From contig JAEYDD010000062.1 of assembly GCA_023404095.1 (NCBI GenBank), positions 1 to 64,000 of the forward strand: a stretch of DNA of 64,000 nt, written 5' to 3'. The position numbers and the translations under genes are program-made. Under the pieces are notes generated by a model. It did no database searches and had not been told where the DNA came from. It saw nothing but the letters and a program-made list of their open reading frames with translations. This stretch comes from Pseudomonadota bacterium (GTDB lineage Bacteria; Pseudomonadota; Alphaproteobacteria; Rhizobiales; Rhizobiaceae). Below, piece after piece: positions 53,855 to 64,000 of the stretch. Every line of letters begins with the position of its first letter. The stretch's first letter is position 1.

Positions 53855-54616
53855 ATGACCGTTCACTTCATTGGCGCAGGACCGGGGGCTGCCGACCTGA
53901 TAACCGTCCGCGGGCGCGACCTGATCGGCCGCTGCGCGGTCTGCCTGTATGCGGGGTCGATCGTCTCGTCGGAACTTCTCCAATATTGCCAGCCGGGGGC
54001 GCGCATCGTCGATACCGCGCCGATGTCGCTGGACGAGATCGAGGCGGAATATGTCCGCGCCACGGAGGCGGGCGAGGACGTCGCGCGTCTGCATTCCGGA
54101 GATCTTTCTGTCTGGAGCGCGGTTGCCGAACAAATACGCCGGCTGGAAAGGCACGGCATCGCCTATACGCTGACGCCGGGGGTGCCGTCCTTCGCGGCGG
54201 CCGCCGCCGCGCTGAAGCGCGAGCTGACGATCCCGGCCGTGGCGCAGAGCCTCGTGCTCACCCGTGTCTCGGGTCGCGCCTCGCCGATGCCGAACCGGGA
54301 GACGCTGCAAGGCTTCGGCGCTACGGGCGCCACACTTGCAATCCATCTTGCGATCCATGCGCTGGAGCAGGTCGTTGCCGAACTTTTGCCGCTCTATGGC
54401 GAGGAGTGCCCCGTGGCGATCGTCGTCAAGGCATCCTGGCCGGACGAACGCGTCGTGCGCGGCACGCTTGCCGACATCGCCGCGAAGGTGGCGGAGGGGC
54501 CGATCGAACGGACCGCGCTGATCTTTGTCGGACCGACGCTTGCGGCCGAGGATTTCCGCGAGAGCTCGCTCTACGATCCGGCCTACCAGCGGCGGTTCCG
54601 CGGCCGCGGAGAATAG
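53855..54616 (+). CDS. cobM: Precorrin-4 C11-methyltransferase
   Basis: 253 residues. Makes precorrin-5. Motifs: VHFIGAGPGAADLITVRGRDLIGRCAVCLYAGSIVSSELL, DTAPMSLDEIEAEY, RLHSGDLSVWSAVAEQIRRL, VPSFAAAAAALKRELTIPAVAQSLVLTRVSGRASPMP. GAGGAAAGAG precedes the ATG. It ends the cob cluster and converges on a LysR gene 15 bases on. cobA, cobB, cobN, cobS/T and later steps are not in the window. Confidence 0.96.
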   Translation: MTVHFIGAGPGAADLITVRGRDLIGRCAVCLYAGSIVSSELLQYCQPGARIVDTAPMSLDEIEAEYVRATEAGEDVARLHSGDLSVWSAVAEQIRRLERHGIAYTLTPGVPSFAAAAAALKRELTIPAVAQSLVLTRVSGRASPMPNRETLQGFGATGATLAIHLAIHALEQVVAELLPLYGEECPVAIVVKASWPDERVVRGTLADIAAKVAEGPIERTALIFVGPTLAAEDFRESSLYDPAYQRRFRGRGE

Positions 54617-54631
54617 GCGCGATTGCTGTCG

Positions 54632-55507
54632 TTACATCTTGCCCTTGGCAAGGGCCTCGAAAGCGAGCGATGCCTTCGAGCGGTAGCGCTCGCGATGCCG
54701 CAACATGACGAAGCTCCGTTCCGGCAGCTCGAAGGCCAGCGGTATGAGCCGGCCGGCCTCGATATCGGGCTGCACGATCAGTTCCGACAGCGCCCCCAGG
54801 AACGGTCCCGCCCGAACCGCAGCCCGCACGGCCTCGTTGGAGGGCAGCGTGAGCTCCAGCGCGAACTCCCCCGGCTCGGCATTCAGCGCCGAAGTCAGTA
54901 CCGACCGCGTGCCGGACCCGGGCTCGCGCAGCACCCATCGGGCGGCCAGCAGTTCGTCGCGCGCGACGTTCGGGCGGCCGGCGAGTGGATGGTCCGGGCG
55001 GGCGACGATCACGAGCCTGTCGCGGGCAACCACCTGCTGTGACAGCAGCACACTTTCGACCTCGCCCTCGACCAGTCCGATCTCCGCGGTTCCTTCAATG
55101 ACGGCGCTGGCCACCCGCTCGGTGTTTGCCGCGGCCACGCGCAGGTCGAGGCCGGGGTGCTGGCCATGGAGCAGCATGAGCACCGGCGGCAGCCAGTAGC
55201 TGGCTATCGTCTGGCTGGCCTGGATTGTCAGGGATCCGCGTACGAGGCTGCCGATTTCGGCAAGGAAGAGCTCCGCCTGCTGCGAGCGCGCCACCGTGGC
55301 CTTCGCCTCGACCAGGAAGGCGCGACCGGCGTCCGTCAGTTCGATCCGGCGTCCGGTGCGATCGAAGAGCGCAACCATGTAACGCTCCTCGAGCACGCGG
55401 ATGGCGGAACTGACGGCCGAGGGCGTTAGGTGCAGGGCGTGCGCCGCCTGCGTCAGGTGCTCGCGTTCCGCGACTGCGATGAAGATGCGAAGCTGTTCGA
55501 GCGTCAT
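54632..55507 (-). CDS. LysR-family regulator, partner of the YeiH-type exporter
   Basis: 291 residues. HTH: LEQLRIFIAVAEREHLTQAAHALHLTPSAVSSAIRVLEERYMVALFDRTGRRIELTDAG. Substrate domain: GSLTIQASQTIASYWLPPVLMLLHGQHPGLDL and LPSNEAVRAAVRAGPFLGALSELIVQPDIEAGRLIPL. This is the CysB/YeiE-like group, often next to yeiH-type genes and linked to sulfite. ATG 55507 is taken; the longer frame runs through the intergenic control region. Confidence 0.92.
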   Translation of the reverse strand: MTLEQLRIFIAVAEREHLTQAAHALHLTPSAVSSAIRVLEERYMVALFDRTGRRIELTDAGRAFLVEAKATVARSQQAELFLAEIGSLVRGSLTIQASQTIASYWLPPVLMLLHGQHPGLDLRVAAANTERVASAVIEGTAEIGLVEGEVESVLLSQQVVARDRLVIVARPDHPLAGRPNVARDELLAARWVLREPGSGTRSVLTSALNAEPGEFALELTLPSNEAVRAAVRAGPFLGALSELIVQPDIEAGRLIPLAFELPERSFVMLRHRERYRSKASLAFEALAKGKM

Positions 55508-55558
55508 TCTCAATCGTTCGATTAATTCGAATGAAACGTACTCCATTAGTCGATGGAT

Positions 55559-55589
55559 TGCACAATGGAATTCCATCAATCATTGTGCA
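55559..55589. promoter_or_regulatory. Nested inverted repeats at the 5' end of the YeiH-type gene
   Basis: TGCACAATG (55559-55567) and CATTGTGCA (55581-55589) are perfect nine-base inverted repeats. Inside them ATGGAATTCCAT (55565-55576) is a perfect 12-base palindrome. ATTCGAAT (55525-55532) lies a little upstream. The right arm touches the ATG of the exporter gene, so a bound regulator, most simply the divergent LysR protein, could block transcription or translation. Confidence 0.5.
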
Positions 55590-56632
55590 TGAGCAAGTTT
55601 TTTCCGTTCTCTGCGCGCCAGGTCACCCAGGTCCGCGTACCGGGTATCGCCCTGTCCTTGGCGATTGCCGCACTTGCAACCCTTGGGGATGTGCTCGAGC
55701 GAACGCTCGGTGGAACGGCCTGGGTGGAGGCGCTCGTTCTGGCGATCCTTCTAGGGGCCGCCCTTCGGGCGGTACTGCCTCGGCCGGCACTGTTCGAGCC
55801 CGGGATCGAATTCAGCGCGAAATATTTCCTCGAGATGGCGATCGTGCTGCTCGGCGCCAGCGTCAGTGCGTCCGCCCTTGCCGCGATCGGTCCTGCAATG
55901 CTCGGTGCCATCGTGCTTGTCGTCCTTTGCGTACTTGCCGCAAGCTATGGCATCGGCCGCTTGCTCGGCCTGCCGAAGCGCATGGCGGTTCTGGTCGCCT
56001 GCGGCAATGCGATCTGCGGCAATTCGGCCATTGCGGCGACCGCCCCGGTCATCCACGCGAAATCCGACGACGTCGCCTCTTCGATTGCGTTCACGGCGGT
56101 GCTCGGGGTTCTCACGGTGCTGCTTTTGCCGCTGCTCGTTCCGCTGCTCGGCCTCTCCTCGGCCGATTACGGCGTTCTGGCCGGAATGACCGTCTATGCC
56201 GTGCCACAGGTGCTTGCCGCCACTGCGCCGGTCTCGGTCGCAAGCGCGCAGGTGGGGATGCTGGTCAAGCTCGTCCGGGTCCTGATGCTCGGCCCGGTCG
56301 TGTTTGCACTCTCGCTGATGGCCGCACGCACCGGTGCCACGGGTCAACGCCCGCCGCTTTATCGGCTCGTGCCGTGGTTCATCATCGGCTTTCTGCTGAT
56401 GCTGGCGGCGCGCGCCTTCGGATTTATCAGTGAACCCGCCGCGGCCGCCATGGACCATGCGTCGCGTGTGATGACGGTGGTGGCAATGGCGGCGCTGGGG
56501 CTTGGTGTCGACATGCGCAAGGTGATGCAGGCGGGAGCACGCGTCAGCGCCACGGTGGTGCTGTCGCTGCTGGTCCTCATCGCCTCGAGCTACGCGATGA
56601 TCCTGGTGCTGAACGCGCTGGTGTCGGTGTGA
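55589..56632 (+). CDS. YeiH/UPF0324 family membrane protein, putative sulfate/sulfite exporter
   Basis: 347 residues with about 10 membrane segments. Family motifs: ALVLAILLGAALRAVLP, GIEFSAKYFLEMAIVLLGASVS, ACGNAICGNSAIAATAPVI, AGMTVYAVPQVLAATAPVS, MAALGLGVDMRKV. The GNAICGNSAIAA stretch is diagnostic. Start: ATG 55589 (MSKFFPFS). ATG 55553 and 55565 are in frame but would place the inverted repeats inside the coding region. Six bases separate its stop from the convergent metH stop. Confidence 0.88.
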   Translation: MSKFFPFSARQVTQVRVPGIALSLAIAALATLGDVLERTLGGTAWVEALVLAILLGAALRAVLPRPALFEPGIEFSAKYFLEMAIVLLGASVSASALAAIGPAMLGAIVLVVLCVLAASYGIGRLLGLPKRMAVLVACGNAICGNSAIAATAPVIHAKSDDVASSIAFTAVLGVLTVLLLPLLVPLLGLSSADYGVLAGMTVYAVPQVLAATAPVSVASAQVGMLVKLVRVLMLGPVVFALSLMAARTGATGQRPPLYRLVPWFIIGFLLMLAARAFGFISEPAAAAMDHASRVMTVVAMAALGLGVDMRKVMQAGARVSATVVLSLLVLIASSYAMILVLNALVSV

Positions 56633-56638
56633 CGACGC

Positions 56639-60430
<3,792 letters not shown>

Positions 60431-60439
60431 GGCAAAGCC

Positions 60440-60466
60440 CTCCGATGCAGCATGTCTGCATCGGAG
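60440..60466 (-). promoter_or_regulatory. Hairpin covering the metH Shine-Dalgarno
   Basis: In the metH direction, CTCCGATGCAG pairs perfectly with CTGCATCGGAG (11 pairs, five-base loop). The ribosome site GGAGG (60443-60439) starts in the last four bases of the 3' arm, eight bases before the ATG. Folding would hide the site and reduce translation unless opened by a ligand, protein, temperature or another RNA. It is too small to match a known SAM or SAH riboswitch. Confidence 0.65.
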
Positions 60467-60469
60467 ATC

Positions 60470-60506
60470 ACATAAAGATATGTTTATGTCAATATGCGTT
60501 TATGCG
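60470..60506. promoter_or_regulatory. Palindromic operator-like element upstream of metH
   Basis: ACATAAA (60470-60476) and TTTATGT (60483-60489) are perfect inverted repeats separated by GATATG. A further near copy, ATATGCGTTTATG, follows at 60492-60504. It is AT-rich and sits between the 71-residue gene and the metH hairpin. It probably holds the metH promoter and a repressor site; ArsR-type SAH-responsive regulators use palindromes of this general kind, but the match is not proven. Confidence 0.45.
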
Positions 60507-60513
60507 ATTGTCG

Positions 60514-60729
60514 CTAATGCGGTCTGCCTCGCCGCCCGGCCAGCTGTTCGAAAAAGGAGCGCAGCCGGACGATGTCCGGATCCCGGTCCTTGTAAGGTGC
60601 GAGCTTTGTCAGTTCCTTCATGGCTTCGACTGCGAGATCGGCACCGCGCGGCTGCCACAGCAGCCAGGAAATGAAGACGGATTCGGGCCTGCTGGACCCG
60701 GATGGATTCGGTTCGATGGTGGCAAGCAT
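60514..60729 (-). CDS. Uncharacterised 71-residue protein downstream of a cobalamin riboswitch
   Basis: No family recognised. Visible features: a Pro/Ser-rich start, a short hydrophobic stretch SVFISWLLWQPRG (too short to be a clear membrane helix), a helix-prone AVEAMKELTKLAPY, and a basic end (AGRRGRPH). ATG 60729 is chosen: GGGG six bases upstream, lying in a hairpin. A longer frame to 60825 has no ribosome site. It is the first gene below a full cobalamin riboswitch and 83 bases above metH, so a link to cobalamin or methionine metabolism is inferred. Confidence 0.6.
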   Translation of the reverse strand: MLATIEPNPSGSSRPESVFISWLLWQPRGADLAVEAMKELTKLAPYKDRDPDIVRLRSFFEQLAGRRGRPH

Positions 60730-60735
60730 TAGTGT

Positions 60736-60755
60736 CCCCAATTTCAGAATTGGGG
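60736..60755 (-). promoter_or_regulatory. RBS-sequestering hairpin of the 71-residue gene (riboswitch expression platform)
   Basis: In the gene direction, CCCCAATT and AATTGGGG form a perfect eight-pair stem with loop CTGA. GGGG at the end of the 3' arm is the likely ribosome site, six bases before the ATG. No T run follows, so control of translation is more likely than transcription termination. Confidence 0.6.
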
Positions 60756-60839
60756 GATGACCGGACGCACGCAGGCTGATTTTCGCATCATGCGAAGCCG
60801 CGCACCCTTGGGACACCCCGCCCATGGACGTTACGAGTT

Positions 60840-61036
60840 CATCAGGGCAGGTCTCCTGGCTTGCGGGTCGTTGCGGCTGTCTGGCCTTCCCGGCACGGTC
60901 GATGTGCCAGTGGCTTTGGCGACAGCAGCTCGTCGCTTACAGTTGCGGGGGCAGCGCCGGCCTGGATGCGTCTGAGGCATCGCACCGGCTTCCCTCTTAG
61001 CTCCCGGACCGCAATCGATCCGAAAGAACCCTGATG
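60840..61036 (-). ncRNA. Cobalamin (B12) riboswitch
   Basis: All core elements occur in order on the minus strand: P1 closed by CCCTGATG (61036-61029) and CATCAGGG (60847-60840); GAGGGAAGCCGGTGCGA (about 60998-60982); GCTGCCCCCGCAACTGT (60954-60938); CCACTGG/GCCACTGG (60914-60907); GTGCCGGGAAGG; and the B12 box AGCCAGGAGACCTGCC (60861-60846). It binds adenosylcobalamin or a related form. The next gene in its direction is the 71-residue ORF, with metH beyond that. No corrin gene lies directly downstream. Confidence 0.95.
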
Positions 61037-61389
61037 GCCGAAACTGCCCCGGAGAGGGGAGGCGTGTCAACGCGGCAGGAGAGGATTTCGAACAGAAAAT
61101 TGGTGGGCCGGGAACCTGAGATGCTGCATGTGCGTTCAGGCCCGGTTCACCCCCCTTCGCGTAGGGCGAAGGCCGATTTTCATAAGTTTACCAATTCACG
61201 GAGCAGAGCGGCCCTTGTCTTCCAGTCTTGTTGCAACTGCCTGTCAATGCGGCTAAAAAATGCCGTTTTCATGCACCACGCGGCAACGATGCACATGAGC
61301 GTGTCGCCTGAGCCACAGCGCGCCTTGTCGAAGGCGCAGCCTCTCGCATGTCCGCCCGGAGGAGGGGCCGATAACGCGGAGGAAGACGC
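61037..61389. other. Intergenic region between riboswitch and ndvB leader
   Basis: No convincing protein gene. It must hold the promoter for the riboswitch transcript (minus strand) and for ndvB (plus strand). Near 61106-61155 imperfect inverted segments (GGTGGGCCGGGAACCTGA against TCAGGCCCGGTTCACC) could fold into a long interrupted stem. Nothing else stands out. Confidence 0.5.
61231..61259 (+). promoter_or_regulatory. Candidate promoter of ndvB
   Basis: TTGCAA (61231-61236) and TAAAAA (61254-61259) are separated by 17 bases, a sigma-70-like layout about 235 bases upstream of the ndvB start. The -10 match is partial. Confidence 0.25.
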
Positions 61390-61440
61390 ATGAAGTCGTC
61401 TTGGCGCAATGGCGGCGCACGGATGAACTCGTCCGCCTAA
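61390..61440 (+). CDS. Possible 16-codon leader ORF upstream of ndvB
   Basis: ATG 61390 with GCGGAGGAAG (a strong ribosome site) a few bases upstream encodes MKSSWRNGGARMNSSA and stops with TAA at 61438-61440, in the same frame as ndvB and 54 bases before its ATG. ndvB itself has a weak ribosome site. It may be a leader peptide that affects ndvB translation, or the remnant of a longer N-terminus. Confidence 0.35.
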   Translation: MKSSWRNGGARMNSSA

Positions 61441-61494
61441 TGCAGGCCGGCCCGTGCCGGATCCCTAATTCTTGCTCGAACCCAGAAAAAGCTG

Positions 61495-64000
61495 ATGTCT
61501 CTTCACAACCGACCACAGACTTCGTCGCGCGAGGCGGAATCCAAGCAGATCGACTATAACGATTCGATCCGGGATACGTATTTTACACTCGAGGAGCTGA
61601 GCGCTTGCGGTGAGGAATTGGCGCGCAACGGCGCGAATACGCTGCCGGGCTATGCTCCGTTCGACTTCCGCGCGCGCCACCGGGAAAACGAGAAGGAGAT
61701 CTTCCGCGTCTACCAGACGACGGCGCGCGACGTCGAGGCTGGCATGACGATCACGCCGGCGGCCGAATGGCTGCTCGACAATTATTACGTGGTCGAGGAA
61801 GCCGTTCAGGAAGTCCGCCGCGATTTTCCGCGCCGCTTCTACCGGCAGTTGCCGACGATGAAGATCGGCGATACCGAGATCCCGCGGACGCTGGCGCTTG
61901 GCTGGCTTTACGTCGCCCACACACAGAGCAGCGTGTCGCGCGAGAGCCTCACGGCGATCGTGGAAGGCTTCCAGAAAGTGGAGGCTTTGAAGATCGGTGA
62001 ACTGTGGGCGATGCCCTCCATCATCCGTTTCATCCTGATCGAGAACCTGCGCCGTATTTCCAGTCGCGTCGAGCGGTCGCGTTCGATGCGCCGCAAGGCG
62101 AACGAGATCGCAGACGAACTCATTCGACAGAATGACCCGGAAAAGAGCGTCGTCATTCTAAGGGAGGTCGAGGACCTCGTCGCCGACAACACGTTCGTCG
62201 CCCAGCTGCTCTACCGCCTGCGTGACGGTCTTCAGGCATCCGGTGCCGCGATCCAGTGGCTGGAGCGCCAGATCGAGGCTCGGGGCACCGATCTGGAAGA
62301 GGTGCTCGTCGCCGAACAGAACCGGCTTTCTTCCGGCAACGTCACGATGAGCAACCTGATCAAGGGGTTGCGGTCAATCGACGATACCGAATGGCCGGTC
62401 TGGGTTGAAAGCGTCAGCCGGCTGGACGCGGCGCTGCGCGAGGGCTCGGACTATACGGACCTCGATTTCGGCTCGCGCAATGCCTACCGCGACACGATCG
62501 AGAAGATGGCGCGCCGTTCCGGCAAGACGGAACTGGAGGTCACCCAGATCGCGCTTGCCATGACCGCAGAGGACATGGCTGCCGGCAACGTCACCGGCGC
62601 GCACGAGGCCAATGTGGGCAGCTATCTCGTCGGCAAGAAGCGCAAGCTGCTCGAAGAGCGAATCAGCTACCGTCCCTCGATCCTGCAGCGCATCGTCCGC
62701 TTCAGCCGTTCGCTCGACTGGTTTGCGATCGCCGGGCCTGCGATCCTGCTCACGGTGATGGCGATGGTCGGGGTCTACTATTTCCTCGATCAGATGGACA
62801 TTCCGGACGGTGCATGGCTGATCATGCTGATCCTGTTCGCGCTGCCGGCTTCGGAAGGCGCGCTCGGGCTCTACAACACGCTCGTCACCCTTTGCGTAAA
62901 GCCGACCCGGCTGGTCGGCTACGAGTTCCGCGAGGGCATTCCGGAGGAAGCCCGTACACTCGTCGCCGTCCCCTGCCTGATTTCCAAGCGTGACCATGTC
63001 GACGAGCTGGTGCGCAACCTGGAGGTTCATTATCTCGCAAACCCGCGCGGCGAGATCTATTTCGCTCTCGTCAGCGACTGGGTCGACAGCAAGGTCGAGG
63101 AGACGCCGGAAGATCTCGAGGTGCTGGAGTACGCCAAGCGCGAGATCGCGCTGCTATCGGCTCGCTATGCCTATGACGGCCGCACCCGCTTCTATCTCCT
63201 CCATCGCCGTCGGCTGTTCAATCCGCAGGAAGGCGTGTGGATGGGCTGGGAGCGCAAGCGCGGCAAGCTTCACGAACTGAACCTTCTCCTGCGCGGCGAC
63301 GGCGACACGAGCTTCCTGCCGGGCGCCAATACGGTGCCCGACAATGTGCAGTATGTGCTGACGCTGGATTCCGACACCAGGCTGATGCGCGATGCGGCGA
63401 CCAAGCTCGTAGGCAAACTGTTCCACCCGATCAACCGACCGCAGATCGACCCCGAGACCCAGCGGGTCGTGGCCGGCTACAGCATCCTGCAGCCGCGCGT
63501 CACGCCGTCGCTGACGACCGGCGACGACGCTTCGACCTTCCAGCGCATCTTTTCGGCCAACCGCGGCGTCGATCCGTATGTCTTCACTGTTTCGGACGTC
63601 TATCAGGACCTCGCCGACGAGGGCACCTTTACCGGCAAGGGCCTCTACCACGTCGATGCCTTCGAGGCGGCCCTGAAGGGGCGTATCGAGGAAAACACGG
63701 TCCTTTCGCACGATCTCCTCGAAGGCTCGTATGCGCGCTGCGCCCTCGTCACGGACGTGGAATTCATCGAGGACTTCCCGATCCGCTACGAAGTCGAGAC
63801 GTCGCGCCAGCATCGCTGGGCGCGCGGCGACTGGCAGCTTCTGCCCTATATCTTCAAGCCGTCCAGTGGCGTTTCCATGCTCGGCCGCTGGAAGATGTAC
63901 GACAATCTTCGCCGCTGCCTGATTCCCATCTGCTGGCTCGTAGCCTCGGTCATGGGCTGGTACTACATGGAGCCGCGCCAGGCGTTGATCTGGCAGCTGG
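61495..64000 (+). CDS. ndvB: Cyclic beta-1,2-glucan synthase, N-terminal part (cut by window edge)
   Basis: 835 codons are visible of a protein of roughly 2800 residues in rhizobia (NdvB/ChvB). Inner-membrane GT84 enzyme that initiates, elongates and cyclises beta-1,2-glucan from UDP-glucose. Seen: soluble N-terminal region (YNDSIRDTYFTLEELSACGEELARNGANTLPGYAPFDFRARHRENEKEIFRVY), membrane segments near residues 415-435 and 440-465, then the glycosyltransferase core with VAVPCLISKRDHVDELVRNLEVHYLANP, TLDSDTR (DxD, near residue 624), SHDLLEGSYARCALVTDVEF and SRQHRWARGDWQLLP. The next membrane segment starts at the right edge. ATG 61495 is the only start after an in-frame stop at 61438; its ribosome site is weak. 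Glycoside phosphorylase-like C-terminal parts lie outside. Confidence 0.95.
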   Translation, partial: MSLHNRPQTSSREAESKQIDYNDSIRDTYFTLEELSACGEELARNGANTLPGYAPFDFRARHRENEKEIFRVYQTTARDVEAGMTITPAAEWLLDNYYVVEEAVQEVRRDFPRRFYRQLPTMKIGDTEIPRTLALGWLYVAHTQSSVSRESLTAIVEGFQKVEALKIGELWAMPSIIRFILIENLRRISSRVERSRSMRRKANEIADELIRQNDPEKSVVILREVEDLVADNTFVAQLLYRLRDGLQASGAAIQWLERQIEARGTDLEEVLVAEQNRLSSGNVTMSNLIKGLRSIDDTEWPVWVESVSRLDAALREGSDYTDLDFGSRNAYRDTIEKMARRSGKTELEVTQIALAMTAEDMAAGNVTGAHEANVGSYLVGKKRKLLEERISYRPSILQRIVRFSRSLDWFAIAGPAILLTVMAMVGVYYFLDQMDIPDGAWLIMLILFALPASEGALGLYNTLVTLCVKPTRLVGYEFREGIPEEARTLVAVPCLISKRDHVDELVRNLEVHYLANPRGEIYFALVSDWVDSKVEETPEDLEVLEYAKREIALLSARYAYDGRTRFYLLHRRRLFNPQEGVWMGWERKRGKLHELNLLLRGDGDTSFLPGANTVPDNVQYVLTLDSDTRLMRDAATKLVGKLFHPINRPQIDPETQRVVAGYSILQPRVTPSLTTGDDASTFQRIFSANRGVDPYVFTVSDVYQDLADEGTFTGKGLYHVDAFEAALKGRIEENTVLSHDLLEGSYARCALVTDVEFIEDFPIRYEVETSRQHRWARGDWQLLPYIFKPSSGVSMLGRWKMYDNLRRCLIPICWLVASVMGWYYMEPRQALIWQL

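Noticed and set aside
60514..60825. Longer 103-residue version of the 71-residue protein starting at 60825
   Set aside because: No ribosome site near 60825, and the extra part would be read through the hairpin and riboswitch expression platform.

Overview
This is a GC-rich chromosomal window from an alphaproteobacterium, most likely Rhizobiaceae. The evidence is the N-terminal part of a cyclic beta-1,2-glucan synthase (NdvB/ChvB type) at the right edge, the aerobic (cob-type) corrin ring pathway, a 294-residue PurU, and catabolic operons of a style common in rhizobia. The genus cannot be fixed from the sequence alone. No rRNA, tRNA, insertion sequence, prophage or CRISPR array was seen.

Layout. 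(1) 1-6.5 kb: the 3' part of a hybrid PKS-NRPS gene (KR, DH, ACP, C, A, PCP, TE) that begins outside the window. (2) 6.6-11.6 kb: an alpha/beta hydrolase, a PepSY protein/response regulator/histidine kinase operon, a divergent RTX-repeat protein, and a possible 54-residue protein. (3) 11.7-24 kb: a valine/isoleucine catabolic operon (branched-chain keto acid dehydrogenase E1alpha, E1beta, E2, E3, then acyl-CoA dehydrogenase, enoyl-CoA hydratase, 3-hydroxyisobutyryl-CoA hydrolase, 3-hydroxyisobutyrate dehydrogenase, thiolase and SDR dehydrogenase) with a divergent AraC-type regulator. (4) 24-28.6 kb: a KdpD kinase with no kdpABC or kdpE beside it, an IMPACT/YigZ protein, and purU. (5) 28.7-34.6 kb: gamma-glutamylputrescine-type oxidase and synthetase, a GntR regulator, an HSL-type esterase and a DadA-like oxidase. 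(6) 34.6-45.1 kb: an Lrp regulator beside a lysine 6-dehydrogenase-like gene, then an operon of HglS (DUF1338), D-2-hydroxyglutarate dehydrogenase-like flavoprotein, AmaB-type aldehyde dehydrogenase and a class I aminotransferase, with a divergent LysR gene and an AmaA-like pipecolate oxidase. Together these could convert lysine to 2-oxoglutarate. (7) 45.2-47.4 kb: an Fsr-like MFS pump and a divergent AraC regulator. (8) 47.5-54.6 kb: cobF-G-H-I-J, cobK on the opposite strand, then cobL-M. (9) 54.6-56.6 kb: a LysR and YeiH-type exporter pair. (10) 56.6-61 kb: metH (cobalamin-dependent), a 71-residue unknown protein, and a cobalamin riboswitch. (11) 61.5-64 kb: ndvB, cut by the window edge.

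Cobalamin links several regions: synthesis (cob genes), use (metH), and sensing (the riboswitch at 60.84-61.04 kb on the minus strand, whose first downstream gene is the 71-residue protein). The most unusual features are the riboswitch plus small gene with an RBS-covering hairpin, a second perfect hairpin covering the metH Shine-Dalgarno, the KR-before-DH domain order in the PKS, the orphan kdpD, and cobK inserted antisense with overlaps at both ends. All family assignments come from motifs read by eye; no database search was run.
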